DNA of 64,000 nucleotides from positions 1 to 64,000 of the forward strand of contig CAZKZI010000001.1 in assembly GCA_964557205.1 (NCBI GenBank). Reading direction: 5' to 3'. A model generated the notes under the pieces. That model did not search any database. It was not told the DNA's origin and saw only the letters and a program-made list of their open reading frames with translations. A program made the translations under genes and the position numbers. The stretch comes from JAQVQN01 sp964557205 (GTDB taxonomy: Bacteria > Verrucomicrobiota > Kiritimatiellia > RFP12 > UBA1067). Positions 1-6,879 of this stretch are shown here, piece by piece (the first letter of the stretch is position 1; each line of letters opens with the position of its first letter).

Positions 1-79
1 TTCAATTTTTATCTGCAAAATATTTTCGGTGTCATTAATTGTGACGCAACGCGCAGTTTCGCTAGATTATTTACGACGC

Positions 80-108
80 TTGAATTCCCCGCCGTTTTTT
101 GGCAGAAT
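80..108 (+). promoter_or_regulatory. Possible sigma-70 promoter of ispE
   Basis: TTGAAT (80-85), a 17-base spacer and CAGAAT (103-108) sit just before the chosen ispE start at 119. Transcription would begin about 4 bases before the ATG, so the message would be almost leaderless. The -10 box is weak, and a promoter upstream of the window is equally possible. Confidence 0.3.
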
Positions 109-118
109 ACCCGCCCAA

Positions 119-1024
119 ATGGTAAAATCAGGTTCTGCCATTAAGGTTGAGGCGCGTGCCAAGATTAACCTGACGCTAGAGATTCTGGGTAAGCGTCCGG
201 ACGGTTATCACGAGCTGCGCAGTATCGTGATGCCGGTCAGTTTGGCTGACAGCCTCTCGTTGACCTCCACTTACGCCCAAACAGCCATTACCGTGACTGC
301 CGAGGCGGGTGTGGACGTATCCAAGCTATGTTCAGCCGATAAAAACCTGGCTTTCCGGGCAGCGCGTCTGATGCAGGAGAGGTATCGGGTTAACGCCGGG
401 GCCCGCATCCACATCCACAAACGCATACCGATCGGGGGCGGGCTGGGCGGCGGCAGCGCTGACGCTGCGGGTGTGATCAGAGGGCTGAACCTGCTTTGGG
501 GACTTGATGCGCCGCTGGCGCAACTGATGTGCGTGGGAGCGGAGCTCGGTTGCGACGTTCCGGCGCTTGTGCATGGCGGGGCAGTGCTGATGGAAGGGCG
601 CGGCGAACTGGTGAGCGGGTTGTTCGGCGACGGCCCGCAGGAAGGTTGCGAGGGGTTATGGCTGGTGTTGGCGAATCCAGGCGTAATGTGCTCCACGCCT
701 GAGATTTTCAGAAAGTGGAGAGCGGGCTTGACGGCTAGCCATACTATTATACATAATATGATTTCTTCTATCCGGGCCAGCGACGTGTCGGCTGCAGCGA
801 AGGTGCTTCACAACGGATTGCAAGCGGCGGTTTACGAGAGTTACCCTGTAATCGCCCAGACTGCCAGGCTGCTTGAAAAAGCGGGCTGTTTGGGTGTTTT
901 GCTTTCCGGCAGCGGCGCTTCCGTTTTCGGTCTGGTGCGTGATGAATTCCACGGACAGGAGGTAAGCCGGAAACTGGAAGCCGGTTTATGGCACGTTTTG
1001 GTGCGTACCTGCCCGGTGGTGTAA
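119..1024 (+). CDS. ispE: 4-diphosphocytidyl-2-C-methyl-D-erythritol kinase
   Basis: This cytoplasmic GHMP-family kinase phosphorylates CDP-methylerythritol, the fourth enzymatic step of the MEP isoprenoid pathway. The protein is 301 residues, a usual length. It begins with the family signature AKINLTLEI (about residues 14-22), has the glycine-rich ATP loop PIGGGLGGGSADAA near residue 105, and ends with the GHMP C-terminal motif LSGSGASVFGL. The frame is open to position 29, but the ATG at 119 starts 13 residues before the conserved AKINL motif, where the family begins, so the upstream 30 codons are probably not translated. The last 15 bases lie inside the tRNA-Gln gene on the same strand. 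No other MEP gene is present here. Confidence 0.95.
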   Translation: MVKSGSAIKVEARAKINLTLEILGKRPDGYHELRSIVMPVSLADSLSLTSTYAQTAITVTAEAGVDVSKLCSADKNLAFRAARLMQERYRVNAGARIHIHKRIPIGGGLGGGSADAAGVIRGLNLLWGLDAPLAQLMCVGAELGCDVPALVHGGAVLMEGRGELVSGLFGDGPQEGCEGLWLVLANPGVMCSTPEIFRKWRAGLTASHTIIHNMISSIRASDVSAAAKVLHNGLQAAVYESYPVIAQTARLLEKAGCLGVLLSGSGASVFGLVRDEFHGQEVSRKLEAGLWHVLVRTCPVV

Positions 1025-1083
1025 TGGCAGCACAAGAGACTTTGACTCTCTCAGAGGTGGTTCGAATCCACCCCGGGCAACCA
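1010..1083 (+). tRNA. tRNA-Gln (anticodon TTG)
   Basis: All four arms can be drawn. The acceptor stem TGCCCGG (1010-1016) pairs with CCGGGCA (1073-1079). The D stem is GTGT/GCAC. The anticodon stem AGAGA/TCTCT encloses loop CTTTGAC with anticodon TTG. The T stem GGTGG/CCACC encloses TTCGAAT. The CCA end is encoded (1081-1083). The first 15 bases are also the last codons and stop of ispE, so both genes share sequence on one strand. Confidence 0.95.
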
Positions 1084-1130
1084 GTTTGGTTTTATAGAAT
1101 TTTGAATTAGCGGAAGGCGTCGAAGAGATC

Positions 1131-2075
1131 ATGATCGTTTTTTCTGGAACAGCTAATCTGCCTCTGGCGGAGAAAATAATGTCCTTTTTGGAAGGACAGC
1201 TGGGGGATATCAACATACGCCGGTTTCCGGATGGCGAGACCCACGTAAAGATTGTTGACAACGTGCGCGGGATGGATGTCTTTATTGTGCAGCCGATTTG
1301 TCGGCAGCCGAACGAGATGCTGATGGAGTTGTTGATCATGATCGATGCCGCGCGCCGCGGCTCCGCTTCGCGCATAACCGCCGTGTTGCCTTATTACGGC
1401 TACGCGCGACAGGACCGTAAGGATCAGCCGCGAGTTCCGATCACCGCAAAGCTGGTGGCCAATCTGCTGGTCGCAGCGGGTACCAACCGCGTGTTGACCA
1501 TGGATCTGCATTCGCAACAGATACAAGGATTTTTTGATATTCCCGTCGACCATCTGCACGCCGCGCCGGTGATGGTGAAGCACCTGCGCGAAATGAAGCT
1601 GAATAAGCCGCTCGTCGTGTCGCCCGATACCGGAGGGGTGAAAGTGGCTTACGCTTATTCACAAATGCTGGGCACAGGCCTGGCGATTGTGGCGAAGCAG
1701 CGAGTGGGAGATGCGGAAGTGGATGCCTTCAGCCTCGTCGGAGACGTTGAGGGTTGTGATGTGATCATGATTGATGACATGGTCACGACCTGCGGCACGC
1801 TGTGTGCGGCAGCAAAGATCCTGAAGGAGCATGGCGCCGCCTCCATAAGGGCGGTGATGACGCATGTCCCCTTGACGGATAAAGGCGTACAGCGACTGAA
1901 AGCGGACACCTGCCTGACCGAGCTGGTGGTCACGGATACGATCCCCTTAAGGGACGACCTGACTGCCGCGGGCTTGCCAATGAAGCTGACAGTGCTGTCG
2001 GTTGCCGAGCTGCTGGGCGAGGCGATGCGTAGGATCCACAATGACCAGTCCGTCAGCTCGCTGTTCAGGTATTGA
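1131..2075 (+). CDS. prs: Ribose-phosphate pyrophosphokinase (PRPP synthase)
   Basis: This enzyme transfers pyrophosphate from ATP to ribose 5-phosphate, giving PRPP for nucleotide, histidine and tryptophan synthesis in the cytoplasm. At 314 residues it is a typical class I enzyme. Visible signatures are the N-terminal phosphate-binding region with RRFPDGE, the catalytic flexible loop YYGYARQDRK near residue 85, the DLHSQQIQGFF segment, and the PRPP-binding loop IDDMVTTCGT near residue 206. The ATG follows a purine-rich stretch (GGAAGGCGTCGAAGAG). It begins 47 bases after the tRNA-Gln. The neighbouring tRNA-prs-L25-pth order is common in bacteria, as prs, the L25 gene and pth often travel together. 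Confidence 0.96.
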   Translation: MIVFSGTANLPLAEKIMSFLEGQLGDINIRRFPDGETHVKIVDNVRGMDVFIVQPICRQPNEMLMELLIMIDAARRGSASRITAVLPYYGYARQDRKDQPRVPITAKLVANLLVAAGTNRVLTMDLHSQQIQGFFDIPVDHLHAAPVMVKHLREMKLNKPLVVSPDTGGVKVAYAYSQMLGTGLAIVAKQRVGDAEVDAFSLVGDVEGCDVIMIDDMVTTCGTLCAAAKILKEHGAASIRAVMTHVPLTDKGVQRLKADTCLTELVVTDTIPLRDDLTAAGLPMKLTVLSVAELLGEAMRRIHNDQSVSSLFRY

Positions 2076-2235
2076 GCGGCGAACGGCGGACAAACGAAAG
2101 CAAATCTGTCTCATTGCATGAACGGCACTACGGGCAGGCCAAGGCAGGGAGTGTTGGGTTGACACTTCTTAAGTCGGGTCTGCGCTTGTGGCAGTTAGTG
2201 TTGTGGGCGGAATTAAGTTAGTTACAGAGGAAAAA

Positions 2236-2916
2236 ATGGCGAACCAAGAGATCAGATTGAAAGCCGAGTTGCGCACAGAAACAGGTTCTGGCGCGGCAGG
2301 CCGTTTACGCCGCTCCGGAAGTGTTCCGGCTGCGGTTAATCGGATCGGGGGCGGCACGACGTTGGCTAAATTTGACGCACATGATTTTAAATCCTTGTTG
2401 CGCAAACATGCTAACGAGCAGATGCTCGTAACCCTCGAAATTGAAGGCAGTGACGTTTACGCGCTGATGCGTGAAGTGCAGTACGACGTTATTACTGAGT
2501 ATCCGATCCATGCGGATTTCGGTGAGATATCCATGTCTGAAAAGATCCATGTTCAGATACCTTTACGCTTATCGGGTGAGCCTGAGGGCGTGAAAGTCGG
2601 CGGCGGAGTCCTGCAGCAGATATTGCGCGTGATAGATGTGGAGTGTCTGCCGACGGATATCGTAGACTATTTTGAAACAGACATCTCGCACCTCAAACTG
2701 AACCAGTCGCTGTTTGTACGGGATTTCGCCTTGGATGCGGCGAAGTACGAGTTGCTGACGGGCAAAGATATCGTGGTGGCGAGTGTAGCCGCGCCGGACG
2801 AAGAGCCGGTCGAGAGCGCTGAAGGCGTGGTAGAATCTCCTGCCACTCCCGATGTGATCACCAAGGGTAAGCAGGAAGAGGATGAGGCTGCCGCCAAGGC
2901 GCCGGCCAAAAAATAA
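2236..2916 (+). CDS. rplY: 50S ribosomal protein L25 (general stress protein Ctc type)
   Basis: This 5S rRNA-binding ribosomal protein has the long Ctc/TL5 form. It is 226 residues: an N-terminal L25 beta-barrel (about 1-95), a C-terminal TL5 beta domain (about 100-190) and a charged tail ending in AAAKAPAKK. The ATG at 2236 directly follows GAGGAAAAA, a good ribosome binding site. A further 16 codons upstream are open but lie before that site and do not resemble the family. The gene lies 18 bases before pth, and this adjacency is frequent. The charged tail is variable in the family and may be disordered. Confidence 0.93.
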   Translation: MANQEIRLKAELRTETGSGAAGRLRRSGSVPAAVNRIGGGTTLAKFDAHDFKSLLRKHANEQMLVTLEIEGSDVYALMREVQYDVITEYPIHADFGEISMSEKIHVQIPLRLSGEPEGVKVGGGVLQQILRVIDVECLPTDIVDYFETDISHLKLNQSLFVRDFALDAAKYELLTGKDIVVASVAAPDEEPVESAEGVVESPATPDVITKGKQEEDEAAAKAPAKK

Positions 2917-2934
2917 ACCGGAAGGCACGACCGC

Positions 2935-3534
2935 GTGAAATTGATAGCGGGACTGGGCAACCCCGGTGCCAACTACGCTAATACACCGCACAATGTCGGT
3001 TTCGATGTTGTCGATCTTTTGGCGACGAGGCTGGAGGCCATGTGGAAAAACAGTTCCGGGTTCAATGCGCTTGTGGCGCGCGCCGCATTATCAGGGGACA
3101 GTGTATGGCTGGTAAAACCCCAGACCTACATGAACCTGAGCGGGATCAGCTTGGCGTCCATGTTGCGTTACTATCGCGGCGTGCCGCAAAACTTGGTGGT
3201 TGTGTCGGATGACGCTGATCTGCCGTTGGGCAGTTTGCGCATACGCGCTTCAGGCGGCAGCGGAGGTCATTTGGGATTGGCGTCGGTAATAGATGCGCTG
3301 GGAAGTGAGACTTTCCCCAGAGTCAGGCTGGGAGTCGGGCGGATGATGTCGGGAGCCGGGCTTAAAAGCCATGTTCTGGGCAAGTTCAGCTCGGAGAGTC
3401 AGGTTATTGTGAGCCAGATGATATTGGCGGCCGCGGATGCGGTGCAGTGCCTGGTGACAAAAAGTTTGGATGAGGCAATGAACCGGTATAACGGATGGAG
3501 ACTTGAAGAAGAACAGTCCGGAGAACCGAAATGA
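2935..3534 (+). CDS. pth: Peptidyl-tRNA hydrolase
   Basis: This cytoplasmic esterase releases tRNA from peptidyl-tRNAs that fall off the ribosome. At 199 residues it has the standard family length. The N-terminus GLGNPGANYANTPHNVGF holds the substrate-binding Asn9 and catalytic His19. The segment SDDADLPLG contains the conserved acidic partner, followed by the glycine-rich ASGGSGGHLGL. The start codon is GTG, preceded by GGAAGG. It is followed 16 bases later by rpsF, so it is probably cotranscribed with the S6-S18-L9 genes. Confidence 0.96.
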   Translation: MKLIAGLGNPGANYANTPHNVGFDVVDLLATRLEAMWKNSSGFNALVARAALSGDSVWLVKPQTYMNLSGISLASMLRYYRGVPQNLVVVSDDADLPLGSLRIRASGGSGGHLGLASVIDALGSETFPRVRLGVGRMMSGAGLKSHVLGKFSSESQVIVSQMILAAADAVQCLVTKSLDEAMNRYNGWRLEEEQSGEPK

Positions 3535-3550
3535 GAGGGAATAACCCGTA

Positions 3551-3946
3551 ATGAAGAAATACGATGGCTTGTACATCTTTACCAATTCGGCGAAAGATGA
3601 AGTTCTGGATAAACAGATCGAGAAGGTGTGCGGAGAAATCACGCGCCTTTCAGGCAGTGTGCTGAACACAGATGTGCTTGGCAAGCGATCCTTTGCCCGC
3701 CCTATGCACAAAAAGGAGAGCGGGGTTTATGTGAAGATACGCTTTGAGATGGATCCGGCGCAAATCAAGACTTTGAAAGCGCGCTACCGTCTCACGGAAG
3801 AGGTCTTCCGCGTACAGGTGCTGGCTGTTGACGAACGCCGAGAGACAGTCTTGGATCAGCAGGCTGAAACCCACAGGGTCCGTGAGGCGGCACGTGTCGC
3901 CGCAGCGGAAAAAGAGGCGGCTGAGAAAGACAGCCAGGATGTATAA
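3551..3946 (+). CDS. rpsF: 30S ribosomal protein S6
   Basis: This small-subunit protein binds the central domain of 16S rRNA as a partner of S18. It is 131 residues, with the family opening YDGLYIFTN, the region LGKRSFARPMHKKESGVYV and a C-terminal Ala/Glu/Lys-rich extension of about 30 residues that varies between phyla. The start follows GAGGGA. It heads the common rpsF-ssb-rpsR-rplI order, in which S6:S18 often regulates its own operon; no leader structure of that kind was identified here. Confidence 0.94.
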   Translation: MKKYDGLYIFTNSAKDEVLDKQIEKVCGEITRLSGSVLNTDVLGKRSFARPMHKKESGVYVKIRFEMDPAQIKTLKARYRLTEEVFRVQVLAVDERRETVLDQQAETHRVREAARVAAAEKEAAEKDSQDV

Positions 3947-3989
3947 TCCCGCGCGGTTGTTGTGACCGCCTAAGAATGGTGGACCGATT

Positions 3990-4478
3990 ATGGCTTCATT
4001 CAACAAAGTGATACTGATGGGTAATCTTACCCGTGACCCGGAACTTAAAACAGCGCCTTCTGGATCGAAGGTGTCTGATTTGGGTCTGGCTGTCTCGGAG
4101 AGCTGGCGTGATAAAAACACCGGTGAGAACCGTGAAGTTGTCTGTTTTGTTGATGTGACGGTCTGGAACCGCCTTGCGGAGCTTTGCCACCAGTATCTGA
4201 AAAAAGGCAGCCCGGTCCTGGTTGAAGGCCGGTTGCAGATGGACGAATGGAAAAACCAGCAGGGTGAAAAACGCAGCAAGTTGCGTGTGCGGGCTGACAA
4301 TATTAAATTTGTAGGCCCGGCTCCCAAACGCGATGCCCAAGATGCGCAGCCAGAGGGATCACCGCACTTAAAACAGGGGTCGGCGGCACCGCAGACAAAA
4401 TTTGCGGATGACGGGGCGGCCACCGGCGAGCCGCCGGGTGACATTCTGCAGGATGACGACGAACATCTGCCTTTCTAA
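3990..4478 (+). CDS. ssb: Single-stranded DNA-binding protein
   Basis: SSB coats single-stranded DNA during replication, repair and recombination. The protein is 162 residues, with an OB fold in the first 110 (opening FNKVILMGNLTRDPELK; later VCFVDVTVWNRLAELCHQYL and the KGSPVLVEGRL strand), a Pro/Ala-rich linker and an acidic tip DDDEHLPF. That tip matches the canonical peptide through which SSB recruits partner proteins. It sits between rpsF and rpsR, as in many bacteria. Confidence 0.96.
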   Translation: MASFNKVILMGNLTRDPELKTAPSGSKVSDLGLAVSESWRDKNTGENREVVCFVDVTVWNRLAELCHQYLKKGSPVLVEGRLQMDEWKNQQGEKRSKLRVRADNIKFVGPAPKRDAQDAQPEGSPHLKQGSAAPQTKFADDGAATGEPPGDILQDDDEHLPF

Positions 4479-4506
4479 CACAGAATTGAGAATAAGGATT
4501 AAGTTT

Positions 4507-4761
4507 ATGGCCATGCAAAGAAATAGCTACAACACAGCGGAACGGGGCAGCCGTGACCGCGACCACAGTCCCTTACGTAAACGCACGCGCACTTTGGATC
4601 CTAATGACATTGTTGAAATTAACAATGTTGATGTCCTGCGCCATTTCGTGACCGAGCACGGTAAAATCATGCCGCCCCGCCTTACCGGGGTCACTGCCGC
4701 ACAGCAGCGTCAGATCAAAAAAGGTGTCAGGCGCGCCCGCAATATGGGCCTAATGGCATAA
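4507..4761 (+). CDS. rpsR: 30S ribosomal protein S18
   Basis: S18 binds the 30S platform together with S6. The protein has 84 residues; the conserved core runs from LDPNDIVEINNVDVLRHFV through GKIMPPRLTGVTAAQQRQI to the basic end KKGVRRARNMGLM. The frame is open back to 4402 inside ssb, but the ATG at 4507, after AATAAGGATTAAGTTT, gives the normal size. A second ATG two codons later is also possible. The gene is 28 bases after ssb and 20 before rplI. Confidence 0.93.
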   Translation: MAMQRNSYNTAERGSRDRDHSPLRKRTRTLDPNDIVEINNVDVLRHFVTEHGKIMPPRLTGVTAAQQRQIKKGVRRARNMGLMA

Positions 4762-4781
4762 CCCCGAGAGGAGTGAAAAAT

Positions 4782-5234
4782 ATGGGTACTGAACTACTTT
4801 TGCTGTCGGACGTAGAAAAACTGGGCAAGGCTGGCGATGTCGTCAAAGTCGCGGACGGTTATGCCCGTAACTATCTGGTGCCGAAGGATATCGCTATGCC
4901 GGTGTCTCAGCACGCTTTGCGGCGTCTCGACAAACTGCGCAAAGAGCGTGAGGAACTTTCACGGATACAGTTGGCCGAGGCTAAGGCTAAAGCCGAAAAA
5001 CTGCGTAACGCCTCGGTCACTATCCGTGCGAAGACGGTTGACGGCACGCGGCTTTACGGTTCTGTCTCGGTCGGCGACATTGTGGCGTCGATAGAGTCCG
5101 GCAACAAGATAGCTTTGGACAAGAGCCAATTGTTACTGGAAGAGCCGCTCAAAGAAACCGGCACCTTCGATATTCCGGTCAAGTTACACCCGGATGTCAC
5201 CTGTACGGTCAGGGTATGGGTTGTCGAAGATTAA
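4782..5234 (+). CDS. rplI: 50S ribosomal protein L9
   Basis: L9 binds 23S rRNA near the base of the L1 stalk and helps keep reading frame. It is 150 residues: an N-terminal RNA-binding domain (LLLSDVEKLGKAGDVVKV, then YARNYLVP), a long central helix rich in Lys/Glu/Ala (about 45-75) and a C-terminal domain. The ATG at 4782 lies 8 bases after GAGAGGAG. An in-frame GTG at 4773 lies within that ribosome binding site and is less likely. It ends the rpsF-ssb-rpsR-rplI group. Confidence 0.94.
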   Translation: MGTELLLLSDVEKLGKAGDVVKVADGYARNYLVPKDIAMPVSQHALRRLDKLRKEREELSRIQLAEAKAKAEKLRNASVTIRAKTVDGTRLYGSVSVGDIVASIESGNKIALDKSQLLLEEPLKETGTFDIPVKLHPDVTCTVRVWVVED

Positions 5235-5237
5235 TGT

Positions 5238-5299
5238 CTCACCACGAAGAACACGAAGTTTTTTTGAATCAATCACCCCTTCGTGAACTTCGTGGTGAG
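5238..5299. repeat. Inverted repeat CTCACCACGAAG...CTTCGTGGTGAG
   Basis: Two 21-base arms (5238-5258 and 5279-5299) are inverted copies with 2 mismatches around a 20-base loop. The repeat starts 3 bases after the rplI stop and lies before dnaB. It could end transcription of the ribosomal genes, although there is no T-run after the stem. From memory, the core CACCACGAAGNNCACGAAG resembles an interspersed repeat seen in many unrelated environmental bacteria; this was not checked. Confidence 0.75.
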
Positions 5300-5352
5300 G
5301 ATTTTTGGTTGCGGGCTCTGCTCGCATTAGTTGGTGTAACCGGTGTTTTTAT

Positions 5353-6831
5353 ATGTCCAATAAAGACATATCTGCTTCGGAGTCTGTCAACGCCGTGTTG
5401 CGTGTGCCTCCGCACAGTGCCGAAGCCGAGCGCGGTGTTCTGGGGTCGATCCTGCTGGATGCCACCGCCGGAAACCGTGTGATGGATTTGTGCGTCGAGA
5501 GCGGTTTGACGGCAGATTATTTTTTCGTTCCCCAGAACCGCTTGCTGTTTGAGACGCTCAGCGAGATGTCGCACGCATCCATGCTGATCGATGCTGTTAC
5601 GCTCAATGAGCGCTTGCGATCGATAGGAAGACTGGAAGGGGTAGGCGGCGCGGTTTTCATCCAGTCGCTGATCGAAGCGACACCGACAGCCGCGCACGCC
5701 GAGTACTACATCAGCATCGTTCGGCAAAAGCATCTTCTGCGTACCGTGATCAATTGCGCGCGCGATGCCGAGCGGCGCTGTTTCAATGATGCGGTTAGCG
5801 CTGACCTGATCCTAAGTGAGGTTGAGCAGCGTTTTCTGGCTATCTCCGACCGCAAAGACAGTATAGGCATGCCGTGGGAGACGGCTATCAGCAATACAAT
5901 GGCGCATATCGACCGGCTGTTTTCGCTCGGGCCGGGCGCCTCAGCCGGGCTGCCGACAGGATTCATCAATCTTGACATGAAACTGAGGGGGCTGCGCAAC
6001 GGCGAGATGATCGTGTTAGCTGCCCGTCCCTCCATGGGCAAAACCTCTCTGGCCATGAATATCGCCGAATGTGTGGCCTTGGGCAAAGACATCAACGGTT
6101 CCCCGATGAAGGGCGACCACAACAGGCCGCATCCGGTCGGTGTGTTTTCGCTTGAAATGTCGATAGAATCTCTGGCCATGCGCATGCTGTGCGGGTTTGC
6201 CAAGGTGCAGGGGTTCCTGATTGACAAAGGCCTTGGGAATCCCCAGAAAATTAACCAGCAACTTACACGGGCCGCCACGGAAATAGCTGCCGCCCCGATT
6301 TACGTGGACGATACCGGCGCTTTGGATGTGATGGACATGCGCGCCCGCGCGCGCCGCATGAAGAAAAATGCTAAAATCGAATTGATAGTGATAGATTATC
6401 TGCAGCTCTGTAATTGCCGGGAGTTCGCCCGTCAAGGACGGCAGATCGAGACATCGCAAATATCAGGCCAGATCAAAGCCATGGCCAAAGAGCTGAATGT
6501 GCCTGTGATGGTTTTGAGCCAGCTCAGCCGGGCTTCGGAGCAACGTCACGACACGGCCAATAGGCCTAAATTGTCCGACTTGCGTGATTCGGGTGCGATC
6601 GAGCAGGATGCCGACGTGGTTCTGCTGCTGCGCCGTCCCTGTAAGGCTTCCGGTGACAAGGAATTCAGTGATACACGGTTAGCGATTGTGGATGTGGCCA
6701 AACACCGCAACGGTCCCACCGGTGAACTCCGTTTGAACTTCGAAGAAAACCTGACGCGTTTCGATGATCGTTCTAACGAACATGAAGAGCCTGCCGGCAA
6801 TATGCAGCCGGATGATTCGTTTGACGCTTGA
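5353..6831 (+). CDS. dnaB: Replicative DNA helicase DnaB
   Basis: DnaB unwinds DNA as a hexamer at the replication fork. The protein is 492 residues. An N-terminal helical domain opens with RVPPHSAEAERGVLGSILLD. The RecA-like motor has Walker A RPSMGKTSLAMN (about residue 228), SLEMS, Walker B ELIVIDYLQL and the C-terminal segment LRDSGAIEQDADVVLLLRR, and ends with GPTGELRLNF. About 15 extra residues (KDINGSPMKGDHNRPHP) lie between the Walker A helix and SLEMS. The ATG at 5353 matches the family start; 16 more upstream codons are open but fall close to the inverted repeat. No strong ribosome binding site is visible. It is convergent with uvrA. Confidence 0.95.
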   Translation: MSNKDISASESVNAVLRVPPHSAEAERGVLGSILLDATAGNRVMDLCVESGLTADYFFVPQNRLLFETLSEMSHASMLIDAVTLNERLRSIGRLEGVGGAVFIQSLIEATPTAAHAEYYISIVRQKHLLRTVINCARDAERRCFNDAVSADLILSEVEQRFLAISDRKDSIGMPWETAISNTMAHIDRLFSLGPGASAGLPTGFINLDMKLRGLRNGEMIVLAARPSMGKTSLAMNIAECVALGKDINGSPMKGDHNRPHPVGVFSLEMSIESLAMRMLCGFAKVQGFLIDKGLGNPQKINQQLTRAATEIAAAPIYVDDTGALDVMDMRARARRMKKNAKIELIVIDYLQLCNCREFARQGRQIETSQISGQIKAMAKELNVPVMVLSQLSRASEQRHDTANRPKLSDLRDSGAIEQDADVVLLLRRPCKASGDKEFSDTRLAIVDVAKHRNGPTGELRLNFEENLTRFDDRSNEHEEPAGNMQPDDSFDA

Positions 6832-6843
6832 AGCTGTTCGAGC

Positions 6844-6877
6844 CTCTTGCAAAACCCATCCGGGGTGTTTGCAAGAG
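6844..6877. terminator. Bidirectional terminator-like stem between dnaB and uvrA
   Basis: CTCTTGCAAA (6844-6853) and TTTGCAAGAG (6868-6877) form a perfect 10-bp stem with a 14-base loop in the 48-base gap between the convergent dnaB and uvrA stops. There is only a short A/T tract, so its efficiency as an intrinsic terminator is uncertain. Confidence 0.55.
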
Positions 6878-6879
6878 CC

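Noticed and set aside
2159..2187. TTGACA box upstream of the L25 gene as a promoter
   Set aside because: No acceptable -10 hexamer is found at 16-18 bases; the box may be chance.
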